64,000 bases of DNA, taken from contig JAEUIC010000025.1 in NCBI GenBank assembly GCA_016795285.1, positions 62,001 to 126,000 on the forward strand, given 5' to 3'. The translations under genes and the position numbers were made by a program. The notes beneath the pieces were generated by a model that worked only from the letters and a program-made list of their open reading frames with translations, did no database searches and was not told the DNA's origin. Source of the stretch: Planctomycetota bacterium (GTDB taxonomy: Bacteria; Planctomycetota; B15-G4; SIAN01). Of the stretch, positions 1 to 7,794 are shown in pieces; positions within the stretch are counted from its first letter, which is position 1; every line of letters starts with the position of its first letter.

Positions 1-1063
1 ACTGCGCGATCAGCGCGAGCGGCGCCAGCGAGAAGTAGTCGAGCGCGCTGATCTTGATGCCGAGCGCGCCGCCGAGCACGCAGAACGACCAGAGGATCAT
101 CCCGTGCACGGCGAACGACGCGACCACCGAGTAGGCGACCTGCCAGCCGGCGTCGCGATAGAGCAGCGCCGCGCGGTCGAGCTTCTTCAGCAGCTCGGCG
201 AACGGCAGCGCCGCCAGCAGCTTGTCGAGCCGGATCGCGCGCCGCAGCCGCCGCGACATCACCACCGCCGCGCCCGCGACGATCAGCCCGAGGATCACGT
301 TCAGCTTGAACTCGGTGGCCGGGAAGCGGCCGTGCTGGAAGGCGAGCGCCGCCGAGGCGACGACGGCGAGTCCGAGCAGCCCGATCGCGCGATCGACGAT
401 CACGGAGAGGACCGCGGCCGGCTTCTGCTCGGGATGGTCGCGAGCGACCATGATCGCCTTCACGAGGTCGCCGCCGGTCATGCCCGGGATGATGTTGCTG
501 AAGAAGAGGCCGAAGAAGCCGAGCTTCTGCACCCGCCAGAAGTTCGCCTCGACGCCGACCGCGCGCAGCAGCACCTGCCAGCGCTGGAACGAGAGCATCG
601 CCCCCACCACGTAGAGCAGCAGCGCTTGCGTGAGCGCGAGCGGCGCGCGGGCCAGCCGGATCAGCGCGGTCCGCAGCCCCACCTCGGGCTGGTTGTCGAG
701 CGCCGCGCGATCGGCCGCGGCGAGCTCGAGGCGGCGCGGCTCCTCGCCCGGCTTGCGGACGACGACCGCCGCCCAGGTCGCCTCGCTCCCCGCCTCGGCA
801 GGGACGAACTCGAGCGACGTCCCGGCCCACTTCCCGTCGGTGACGACGAACCGCTCGAGGCCGCCGTCGGCCGCCGCGGTCACCTCGCCGACCAGCGGCG
901 CTTCGCCGAACTCGGCCGGCCAGGTGAGGTGGTCGCGCCACGAGACGAGCTTGAAGAGCAGCGCGATCAGCGCGACGGCGACGGCGAGCCGCACCACCCC
1001 TTTCCACGGGGCGGATGGCTTCTTCGCGGTCGGATCGGCCGGCGTCACGCTCGCGTCGCTCAC
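1..1063 (-). CDS. YbhN/UPF0104 flippase-like membrane protein (partial)
   Basis: The reading frame runs off the left edge, so the C-terminus is missing; about 354 codons are visible. After a cytoplasmic start and one membrane helix comes a roughly 100-residue soluble loop. The polytopic core follows, with FFSNIIPGMTGGDLVKA, the signature of the lysylphosphatidylglycerol-synthase transmembrane region (UPF0104/YbhN). Members of this group are integral membrane proteins linked to lipid or polyprenyl-linked substrate transport; the substrate here cannot be told. The GTG start at 1063 overlaps the stop of the upstream gene by four bases (GTGA), so translational coupling in a three-gene operon is likely. 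No catalytic lysyl-transferase domain is visible in the part present. Confidence 0.8.
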   Translation of the reverse strand, partial: MSDASVTPADPTAKKPSAPWKGVVRLAVAVALIALLFKLVSWRDHLTWPAEFGEAPLVGEVTAAADGGLERFVVTDGKWAGTSLEFVPAEAGSEATWAAVVVRKPGEEPRRLELAAADRAALDNQPEVGLRTALIRLARAPLALTQALLLYVVGAMLSFQRWQVLLRAVGVEANFWRVQKLGFFGLFFSNIIPGMTGGDLVKAIMVARDHPEQKPAAVLSVIVDRAIGLLGLAVVASAALAFQHGRFPATEFKLNVILGLIVAGAAVVMSRRLRRAIRLDKLLAALPFAELLKKLDRAALLYRDAGWQVAYSVVASFAVHGMILWSFCVLGGALGIKISALDYFSLAPLALIAQ

Positions 1064-1623
1064 GGAACCCCTCGCACCTTGGCGGCTGCGCGGTGGATAT
1101 CGACGAGTTCCGCGGAGTACCTTCCGAGCAGCTCGCGGGCGAATCTTTCCGGTCGCAGTTCGAGCTCGGCGAGGCCGAAGGTCGGCACCGGCGTCCCGTC
1201 GGTACGCACGTTCACGGCGAAGTGGATCAGCGCCGAGGTCGGCGACAGGGTGGCGACCGAGACGCTCGCCTTGCGGCCGTCGGCGAAGAGGTCGTTGCCG
1301 CGCACCGCCACGGCCGGCGCGCCGCTCTCGCGCAGCAGATCCCCCGCCAACCGAGCCAACAGCCGCTGGCGCAGCACCGCCTCGACCAGCGCGACGCCGA
1401 AGTGCTCGACGATGAAGTGGACCATCGACGGGCTGGCGATGAAGGCACCGGCGCGCGCATCGACCAGGTCGACGAGCTCGCCGACGTCGACGCGGCACGG
1501 ACCGACCCACGCCACCGCCGAGTCGCCGATCAGCGCGAACTCGTCGAAGGCGAAGTGGGAGCGCAGCTCGCGGCCGGTGTAGGCGCGCTCGAGCGGGCTG
1601 AAGTGCGTCTCGAGCAGCGTCAT
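1060..1623 (-). CDS. DUF366-like protein
   Basis: A 187-residue soluble protein without signal peptide. The order of motifs, an N-terminal YTGRELRSHFAF, then GDSAVAWVGPCRV, then MVHFIVEHFG, resembles the DUF366 family, known mostly from archaea and a few bacteria and of unknown function. The match is from memory of the family pattern, not from a search. The ATG at 1623 overlaps the TGA of the upstream lipoprotein gene (ATGA), and its own stop overlaps the GTG of the YbhN-like gene, so it sits in the middle of a coupled operon. No catalytic residues can be named. Confidence 0.6.
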   Translation of the reverse strand: MTLLETHFSPLERAYTGRELRSHFAFDEFALIGDSAVAWVGPCRVDVGELVDLVDARAGAFIASPSMVHFIVEHFGVALVEAVLRQRLLARLAGDLLRESGAPAVAVRGNDLFADGRKASVSVATLSPTSALIHFAVNVRTDGTPVPTFGLAELELRPERFARELLGRYSAELVDIHRAAAKVRGVP

Positions 1624-2729
1624 GAGCCGCCGCCTGTCGCCGGCGTCGCCTGCCACTCGCCGAGCGCGAGCCACGCCGACTTGAGCTCGGCCACGCTCGG
1701 CAGGGCAGCCGGCGCGGCCGCCGCCGCATCGCCCTCGCGAGCGCGGCCGAGCAAGTGCGCCACGGCGCCGCGCGCCGCAAAGGCGATGGCCGCGTCGTCC
1801 GACTGGAGCTCCTGCACCAGCACCGAGCGCAAGGTCGGGTGGACGTTCGCCCCTGCAAGGCGCGCCCGTTCGAGCTGCTGCAACCAGGCGATCCGCACCA
1901 GCGCGGGGACGCCGGGGTTCCACGCGGGAGCGAGGCCGGTGCCCGGCGCGCGGCCGAGTTCGACGGTCGCCGCGATCGGATCGACCTCGAAGAGCAGCGC
2001 CCCCGCCGCCGCGCGCACCTCGCCGGCCGGATCGAGCACGCCACGGCCGAATCGTGCGTCGGCGCGCGCCACCACGAACGCGAGCTGCCGCGCCTGCGCC
2101 GCGCCGGCGCCATCGAGCGCGGCGAGCAGCTCCGCGCCGCCGCCGCCATCCCGCGCGCGCCGCGCCGCCTTCGCCGCCAACCGCGCGAGCCGCAGCGTCA
2201 ACGCGAAGGAGTCGGGTTGCGCGGCGGCGAGTGCACGCGCTGCCGCGAGCAGCGCTTGACCGTCCGCGCCGACCCGCGCGGCCACGTCCTCCGGCGCACG
2301 CTCCGCCAGCGCCAGCAGCGGCTCGAGCGCGCGGGTGAGCTCCGCCTCGTCGATCGCCGCGAGCGTCGCGGGACGCCGCTCGGCAGGCAGCCACTCGAGC
2401 TGACGCAGCAGCACGCCGAGAGCGCGCGCCCGGACGATGCGCGAGCGGTCGAGGCGCGCCAGCTCGGCGAGCGTCGCGACGGCAGCGACGCGCTCGCCCG
2501 GCTCGAGATCCTCTTCGTCGCCCTCTTCGAGGCAGGCGAGCTGCTCGAGCGCCTCGTCGACCGGGTCGTCGAGGTCGGCGGAGTACTCCGCGACCGCGTC
2601 GTCGTGGCGCGCGTAGAGCTCGCCGAGGCGGGCGACGGCATCGCGCGGCGTGGAGCAGCCGGGGAGGAGCCCGAAGGGGAGGAGGAGCGCCAGCGGCAGG
2701 AGCGCGACGCGACGGCGAAGTTCGATCAT
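1620..2729 (-). CDS. Hypothetical lipoprotein, alpha-helical repeat-like
   Basis: A 369-residue protein whose N-terminus is a signal peptide ending in the lipobox LLPGC, so it should be lipid-anchored after signal peptidase II cleavage. The remainder is almost entirely Ala/Leu/Arg/Glu-rich helix, with blocks such as LAELARLDRSRIVRARALG that read like irregular HEAT or TPR helices, although no consensus repeat can be fixed. It is the first gene of the three-gene coupled set running down to the YbhN-like gene, and tmRNA lies 86 bp upstream. Function is unknown; a scaffold or binding role is only a guess. Confidence 0.7.
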   Translation of the reverse strand: MIELRRRVALLPLALLLPFGLLPGCSTPRDAVARLGELYARHDDAVAEYSADLDDPVDEALEQLACLEEGDEEDLEPGERVAAVATLAELARLDRSRIVRARALGVLLRQLEWLPAERRPATLAAIDEAELTRALEPLLALAERAPEDVAARVGADGQALLAAARALAAAQPDSFALTLRLARLAAKAARRARDGGGGAELLAALDGAGAAQARQLAFVVARADARFGRGVLDPAGEVRAAAGALLFEVDPIAATVELGRAPGTGLAPAWNPGVPALVRIAWLQQLERARLAGANVHPTLRSVLVQELQSDDAAIAFAARGAVAHLLGRAREGDAAAAAPAALPSVAELKSAWLALGEWQATPATGGGS

Positions 2730-2815
2730 GTCGACCCGAGGGTTGCGGGGTTTCGAGCGGGAACTCGAGGGTTCGTGCAGACCGCAGGGCGGCGCCCCGT
2801 GCAGCGCCGTCCGGA

Positions 2816-3176
2816 TGGTGGAGGCGGCGGGAGTCGAACCCGCGTCCCAGGGTGCCGAAACGTGGACCTCTACGCTCGTAGTCGATCGATGAACAGCGTC
2901 ATCTGGCGGGCACCGGTCGACAGGTTCGATCGCCAGATCAGCCCCGTGATCTCACCGGCGCACCTGAGACCAGGGAACGCCGGCCAGCCTGCTGAGTGTC
3001 GACACAGGCGCCCCCGCAGACGAGGAACGCCGGTCGTGACTACCTGTTTTTGTTAGGCAGCCAGTGCGAGGTTGTTGTTCGCATGTGAACGTTTTTTCAG
3101 GGGTTTCACGAGGAGCCTGAAACCTCGGAGCGCCATCCACGTCGCGGGTTCACCCGGTCGAAACCGTTGCGCCCCC
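2816..3176 (-). ncRNA. ssrA: tmRNA (transfer-messenger RNA)
   Basis: On the minus strand the RNA begins GGGGGCGCAACGGTTTCGAC, the conserved tmRNA 5' end. It ends in a T-arm with GGTTCGACTCCCGCC followed by CGCCTCCACCA. The first seven bases GGGGGCG pair with CGCCTCC near the 3' end to form the acceptor stem, and CCA is encoded. The mRNA-like part encodes the tag ANNNLALAA followed by TAA (3053-3082), ending in the typical LAA degradation signal. About 361 nt is a normal one-piece length. smpB, whose product binds this RNA, lies 1.9 kb upstream with one membrane-protein gene between. The RNA rescues stalled ribosomes by trans-translation. Confidence 0.96.
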
Positions 3177-3196
3177 GTGTACCGAATGCGCGGCGG

Positions 3197-3202
3197 AGTA
3201 TA
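3197..3202 (-). promoter_or_regulatory. Probable -10 element of ssrA
   Basis: On the minus strand TATACT lies 20 nt before the mature tmRNA 5' end, leaving room for a short leader that RNase P would remove. No convincing -35 hexamer is seen at 16-18 bp. The element sits just outside the stop codon of the upstream membrane-protein gene (3214). Confidence 0.4.
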
Positions 3203-3213
3203 TCGCGCCGCGC

Positions 3214-5043
3214 CTACTCCGCGTCGATCCTCGCCAGCACGTGGCCGTCGCGCGTGCCGAGCAGCGTGAAGCCGTGGGCCGCGAGGTAGGCGACGAGTTG
3301 CCGCGAGGCGTCGGGGTCGTGCTCGAAGAGGAAGCGGCGCAGCACGATGTAGCGCACCCCGTAGCGGGCGAGCAGCGCCCGGTTCTCCGCCACTTCGGCG
3401 GCGAGCTGCTCCGGCGCGATCCGCGCCGGGTCGAGCGGCCGCATGCAGCGCGGCACGAACGGCTCGGCGTCGAAGAACGCCCACGAGGCCGGCGGCACGC
3501 GAGTGAGCGGCCCCGCCAGCAGCGGCCGCTGATGGACCACCTGCCCGAGCGCCATCCGCCGCAGCATGATCTCGGTGCGCGGCGGCAGCTCGAGCACGGC
3601 GCCCGCCACCGGGTCGGCGGCCATCCGCTCGTGGATCTCCTCGACGACGCGCGGTTCGAAGCGGAAGGGGCGCAGCGGAGCGACGGCGAGGTAGCCGAGC
3701 GCCGCGACGGCGGCGCTGGTCCGCAGCCCGAGCTGCAGGCCGCGGCCGCCCCCCATCGCCCCGAGCGCCGCGGCCAGCGCGATGCCGAGTTCGAAGAGTC
3801 GCAGGTGGGCGGTCGGGTAACGGCCAGCCGCCATCCCCGGCACCACCCGCGCCAGCCACGCGTAGGGCATCTCGACCACGTGGCCGAAGAAGGTGCGCTG
3901 CGGCCCGAGCGCCAGCAGCAGCCCCGCCAAGGCGAGCAGCACGAACGCCCCGCCGCCGCGCCGAGCGAGCGCTCGCGCCGCTGTCCACGCGCCGAGCAGC
4001 GCCACCAGCGCGCCGACCGCGGCGGCGGCGTGCTGCACTGCAGGTGACGCGACCGGCCGGAACTTCTCGTAGAGGTCGGCGTTCAACCGCGCCGCGCTGC
4101 GGCGCGGCGCCGGGTAGTCCCACTCCTCGGGCGCCATCAGTAGCGCCTCGTGGAGCGCGGGCGCGGTGAACCACGCGAGGCCGTCGAGATCGGGCGACAG
4201 GAGGCGCTGCACGAGGTTCGGATCGTCGTCGTAGGCGAGGCGGCTCGCGACGTCGAGCCCGGGATTGGCGCGCGCTTCGGCGACGAAGCGGACGAGGAGC
4301 GGGCTCGCGAGCAGCGCCCCCGCCAAGCCGCAACCGAGCAGGCGCGCGGTCGTGCGCAGGAAGGGCTCGCCTTGGCGCCACGCGAAGAGCAGCAGAGCGC
4401 CGGTCGAGAGCACGAGTTCGAGCCCGAGCGACGGGTCGGTCGCCAGCGCGAAGGCGAAGAGCGCTGCTCCCGTCGCGACCCAGCGCCACCCGCCGCCGCG
4501 CACCACCTGCAGCGCCGCGTGGAGGAAGAGCGGCACCAACGCGCCCGCGAGGTAGTGGATCCGGCCGAGTTGCACCATCCGGAACGGCGTGAACGAGAAG
4601 AGCATCCCGGCCAGCAAGCTCGCCCAGAGCGGCACGCCGAGCGAGCGTGCGAACAGCGACATCCCCCAGACGCCGAGCGCGAGGAAGAGCAGCCCGAAGA
4701 GCTTCACCGCCACCACCGCCCCCGGCAGCGGCCCCGCGATCGCCTGGAACGGCAGCGACAGCACGCCGAGCGGCAGCGCGAAGGGCGACGCGACCAGGCT
4801 CGCGCCGTGCGGCACGAAGATCTCCGGGCAGAACCAGGGATCGACGCCGCGCACCACGAGCGCCTCGCGCGCCCACCAGAAGTCCCACCAGTAGACGTGG
4901 TCGTCGAGCGTCCGATCGGCCATCCGCTCGAGCGGACCGAGGTGGAGCACGAGCGGCCAGCTCGCCAGCGCGGCCAACGCGAGCGCCAGCAGGAAGAGCG
5001 CCGCCTCGCGCGCGACGACGCGCCGCACCGGCTCGCCGCTCAT
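3214..5043 (-). CDS. Large polytopic membrane protein, GT-C-like
   Basis: A 609-residue protein with an N-terminal membrane helix, then a periplasmic-type loop with acidic and aromatic residues (DDHVYWWDFWW, near residue 42), about ten more hydrophobic segments, and a soluble C-terminal domain of roughly 150 residues. This layout (helix, acidic first loop, many helices, soluble tail) is that of GT-C membrane glycosyltransferases and YfhO-like proteins, but no diagnostic motif fixes a family. The ATG at 5043 overlaps the smpB stop (ATGA), so it is translationally coupled to smpB and precedes ssrA. Function unknown. Confidence 0.7.
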   Translation of the reverse strand: MSGEPVRRVVAREAALFLLALALAALASWPLVLHLGPLERMADRTLDDHVYWWDFWWAREALVVRGVDPWFCPEIFVPHGASLVASPFALPLGVLSLPFQAIAGPLPGAVVAVKLFGLLFLALGVWGMSLFARSLGVPLWASLLAGMLFSFTPFRMVQLGRIHYLAGALVPLFLHAALQVVRGGGWRWVATGAALFAFALATDPSLGLELVLSTGALLLFAWRQGEPFLRTTARLLGCGLAGALLASPLLVRFVAEARANPGLDVASRLAYDDDPNLVQRLLSPDLDGLAWFTAPALHEALLMAPEEWDYPAPRRSAARLNADLYEKFRPVASPAVQHAAAAVGALVALLGAWTAARALARRGGGAFVLLALAGLLLALGPQRTFFGHVVEMPYAWLARVVPGMAAGRYPTAHLRLFELGIALAAALGAMGGGRGLQLGLRTSAAVAALGYLAVAPLRPFRFEPRVVEEIHERMAADPVAGAVLELPPRTEIMLRRMALGQVVHQRPLLAGPLTRVPPASWAFFDAEPFVPRCMRPLDPARIAPEQLAAEVAENRALLARYGVRYIVLRRFLFEHDPDASRQLVAYLAAHGFTLLGTRDGHVLARIDAE

Positions 5044-5516
5044 CGCCGGCCGCGCGCCGTCCGGTCGATGTCGCGCTTCGCCTCGCGCGAGGCGATCGCC
5101 TGGCGCTTGTCGCTCTTGCGCTTGCCCTTGGCCAGCCCGATCTGCACCTTCGCCCAGGGCCCCTCGAAGTAGATCTCGAGCGGGATGATGGTGGTGCCGT
5201 CGGTCTTGGTCGACTGCCGGAGCTTCACGATCTCCCGGGCGTGCAGGAGGAGCTTGCGCTTGCGCTTGGGCTCGTGGTTGGCGTAGGTCCCGTGGGAGTA
5301 CTCGGGGATCTGGCAGCCGATCAGCCAAGCGCACATCCGGTCGTCGTCGATCCGGATGTAGGAGCCGACCAGGGTCGCCTCCGCCTTGCGCAGCGACTTC
5401 ACCTCGGTGCCGGTCAAGACGAGCCCCGCCTCGATCCGGTCGAGGATCGCGTAGTCGTGCGTCGCGCGCCGGTTGCGGGCGACGGTGCGCCGGGCTTTGT
5501 CGGGCTTGGCCGTCAT
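5040..5516 (-). CDS. smpB: SsrA-binding protein SmpB
   Basis: A 158-residue basic protein, the usual SmpB length. It carries the conserved core RRATHDYAILDRIEAGLVL, then GTEVKSLRKAEA, then YSHGTYANHEPKRKRKLLLH. The Lys/Arg-rich C-terminal tail becomes helical in the ribosomal decoding centre. SmpB binds tmRNA and delivers it to stalled ribosomes. The ATG at 5516 begins MTAKPDKARR; the frame is open further upstream, but that extension is unlike any SmpB. The gene is divergent from tRNA-Leu and is followed by the coupled membrane-protein gene and then ssrA, so both parts of trans-translation lie within 2.7 kb. Confidence 0.96.
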   Translation of the reverse strand: MTAKPDKARRTVARNRRATHDYAILDRIEAGLVLTGTEVKSLRKAEATLVGSYIRIDDDRMCAWLIGCQIPEYSHGTYANHEPKRKRKLLLHAREIVKLRQSTKTDGTTIIPLEIYFEGPWAKVQIGLAKGKRKSDKRQAIASREAKRDIDRTARGRR

Positions 5517-5553
5517 CGTCCGCTCGCCTGCTCCGCTCCGCGACTCCGCTCGC

Positions 5554-5581
5554 TTGACTCCGCAAAGGAGCGGCCTACAGT
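5554..5581 (+). promoter_or_regulatory. Promoter of tRNA-Leu
   Basis: TTGACT (5554-5559) and TACAGT (5576-5581) are separated by 16 bp, and the mature tRNA starts 17 bp downstream of the -10 box, a fitting distance for a short leader. Confidence 0.65.
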
Positions 5582-5598
5582 ACCGCCCTCCATTTCGT

Positions 5599-5685
5599 GC
5601 CGAAGTGGCGGAATTGGCAGACGCGCTAGATTCAGGGTCTAGTTCCCGCAAGGGAGTGGAGGTTCAAGTCCTCTCTTCGGCACCA
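5599..5685 (+). tRNA. tRNA-Leu (CAG)
   Basis: The acceptor arms GCCGAAG and CTTCGGC pair fully, followed by ACCA, so CCA is encoded. The anticodon stem CTAGA/TCTAG encloses the loop TTCAGGG with anticodon CAG at 5633-5635. A long variable arm (ttcccgcaagggag) marks it as a class II tRNA, as expected for leucine. The T-arm contains GGTTCAAGTCC. A promoter lies directly upstream. Confidence 0.96.
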
Positions 5686-5708
5686 GCTGCGCTCTCCGGG
5701 GTCGCGGC

Positions 5709-7757
5709 ATGCAACGTCTTCCGCCAAGCCAACTGCCAAGTCGTTCGCCGATCCGTCGTTCTCCGAACCGTCGTTCACCGATCCGTCGTCCGCCCCTGCT
5801 GCTGCCCGTCGTGCTCGCCCTCCTCGCTGGAGCGTGCGACTCGCCCGACGAACCGCCGTCCGCGGTACTGCCGGCCGATCTCCCGCTCGGTCTCGCGCTG
5901 GTGCACGAGCGCCCCGCGCCACCGGACGGCCGCCCGCCCCTGATCGAAGCGCTGCCCGCCGATCGGCCCGGCGCCCGCGTCCGCGCCGCGCTGACGCTCC
6001 GGTGCCCAGACCCGCTGCCGCCCGCGACGCTGCTGGTGATCGACCAAGGGCAGTTCGACGGCGACCGCTGCTGGCGCGGCCCGGAGTTCCGCTACGCGCT
6101 CCCTGAACTCGACGCCACCAGCCGCGTCGTCGTGCGCCGGGTCGCCGCCGATGGCCGCGTCAGCACGCTGCCGGTGCAGCCGCTCGCGCGCGCCGACGGC
6201 TGGTTCGCCGTCGCGCTGAACGCGGGGCTCGCGCGCGACGAGGCGCTCGCGCTCGATCTCGACGTCGCGTCGAATCCGCTGCCGCTCGAACTCGAGCTCT
6301 TCGCCGAGGTGCTGCAGGCCGACGGCGTGCGCCGCGCGCTGCCGGGCCGCGTGCCGGTGCGCATCGTCGATCGGAGCATCGACTGGCTGCGCGTGCTGCT
6401 GCCGGCGCAGGCGCGGCCGGGCGCTGCCGTGACCGCGAAGGTGCTCTTCATGAGCGGCCTCTCCGGCCCGATCGCGTCGAGCCTCGACGCGCCCGTCCCC
6501 GCCGGCACGCTCGAAGTGAGCGGCCCCTTCGAGCGGTTCACCATCGCGCTGTCGCCCGACGCGAACGGCGACGGCCGGCTGCCGACCGCGTTCGATCTGC
6601 CGCTGCCGCCGCTTCCGCACGGACTCCAGCGCATCGCGGTCGCGTGGCGCGAGCAGCCGGCCGTGCGCGGCCTCTCGAACCCGATCGCCGTCGACGCCGC
6701 CGCCGCGCCGCTCTGGTTCGGCAACCTCCACTCCCACACCGCGGTCGGCGGCCACTCGAGCGGCGTCCCGTCGCAGGCGCTGCGCTACGCGCGCGACGTC
6801 ACGCGCCTCGACTTCCTGTCGTTGAGCGAGCATCGCGAGGCGCCCGGCTACGACGCCGCCTGGCTCGAGTCGCTGGCGAACGAGTGGAGCGCGCCGGGCC
6901 GCTTCGTCGTCTTCAACGGCTACGAGTGGACCGATGCCGATTGGGGCCATCGCCACGCGCTGTTCCGGACGCCGCGCGCGGCGCCCCCTGCACCCTCCGG
7001 CCTCCCCGCGCTCGCCGAGCAGTTGGGCCGCGATCCCGATGTGCTGCTGGTCGGCCACCACTCGCTCTGGAACGGCGGCGCCGCGCAGCGCCGCTTCCTC
7101 TGGGGCGAGCCCGACACGCTGCCGCGCCAATGCCTCGCCGAGGTCTTCTCGTGGCACGGCAGCTCGCTCGAGCACGACTCGCGCTACCCGATGCACGGCA
7201 ACCACGAGCAGGAGCTGCCGCGCCAGTTCGAGAGCGACATCCTCGCGGCGTTGCGCCGCGGCCACCGCCTCTTCCTGGTGGCCGACAGCGACAACCACCT
7301 CGGCAAGCCCGGCGGATTGATCGGCATCGAGTGGCCGAAGGGGCGCCGCTACGCCTTCCAGGGCGTCACCGTCGTCGCGGCGCCGACGCTCGACCACGAC
7401 GCGCTCTTCCGCGCGCTCGAACGCGGCGACGCCTACGGCACCACCGGCGCCCGCCTGCGCCTCGCCGCCACGCGCAGCACGGATCGCGTGCAGCTCGTGG
7501 TGAACGGCAGCGCGCCGCTCTCGGCCGTCGAGCTGCGCACGCCGACGACGCTCCTCGCGCGACGCGACTTCCCGGCCCCCGCGCCCGCCGCCGCGACGGA
7601 GCGCGCGCGCCTCTACACCGATCCCGCCGCAGGCACTTTCGACGTGACGCTCGACTTCGACGTGGCGCCCACCCATGCCGCGGAACCGTGGATCGTCGTC
7701 GTCGAGCAGCACGACTTCCACAGCGCCTGGAAGCTGCTCGCTCCGCCGGGCTGGTGA
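5709..7757 (+). CDS. PHP-type metallohydrolase lipoprotein (DUF3604/CehA-like)
   Basis: A 682-residue protein. The N-terminus has an unusually long basic n-region made of Ser-Pro-Ile-Arg-Arg repeats, a hydrophobic core and the lipobox LLAGAC, so a secreted lipoprotein is expected. After about 320 residues of beta-rich sequence comes the metal site GNLHSHTAVGGHSSG, followed by FLSLSEHRE and NGYEWT, and later VGHHSLW, MHGNHEQE and VADSDNHLG. These form the His/Asp-rich PHP fold typical of the CehA/McbA and DUF3604 group, likely hydrolases; the substrate is unknown. The ATG begins 23 bp after tRNA-Leu, so read-through from the tRNA promoter is possible. Its end converges on the next minus-strand gene. 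Confidence 0.75.
   Translation: MQRLPPSQLPSRSPIRRSPNRRSPIRRPPLLLPVVLALLAGACDSPDEPPSAVLPADLPLGLALVHERPAPPDGRPPLIEALPADRPGARVRAALTLRCPDPLPPATLLVIDQGQFDGDRCWRGPEFRYALPELDATSRVVVRRVAADGRVSTLPVQPLARADGWFAVALNAGLARDEALALDLDVASNPLPLELELFAEVLQADGVRRALPGRVPVRIVDRSIDWLRVLLPAQARPGAAVTAKVLFMSGLSGPIASSLDAPVPAGTLEVSGPFERFTIALSPDANGDGRLPTAFDLPLPPLPHGLQRIAVAWREQPAVRGLSNPIAVDAAAAPLWFGNLHSHTAVGGHSSGVPSQALRYARDVTRLDFLSLSEHREAPGYDAAWLESLANEWSAPGRFVVFNGYEWTDADWGHRHALFRTPRAAPPAPSGLPALAEQLGRDPDVLLVGHHSLWNGGAAQRRFLWGEPDTLPRQCLAEVFSWHGSSLEHDSRYPMHGNHEQELPRQFESDILAALRRGHRLFLVADSDNHLGKPGGLIGIEWPKGRRYAFQGVTVVAAPTLDHDALFRALERGDAYGTTGARLRLAATRSTDRVQLVVNGSAPLSAVELRTPTTLLARRDFPAPAPAAATERARLYTDPAAGTFDVTLDFDVAPTHAAEPWIVVVEQHDFHSAWKLLAPPGW
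5743..5787 (+). repeat. Three 15-bp tandem repeats in signal-peptide n-region
   Basis: The unit GTTCNCCGANCCGTC occurs three times head to tail, differing at two positions. In frame it encodes the repeated pentapeptides SPIRR, SPNRR, SPIRR just ahead of the hydrophobic signal core of the PHP-type lipoprotein. Confidence 0.85.
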
Positions 7758-7794
7758 GCGCGGGTCGGCCGACGGAAGCGTCCCTCGGCGACGC

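Noticed and set aside
2952..3140. Small open frame of 62 codons within the tmRNA
   Set aside because: It lies in the tmRNA and in a different frame from the ANNNLALAA tag.
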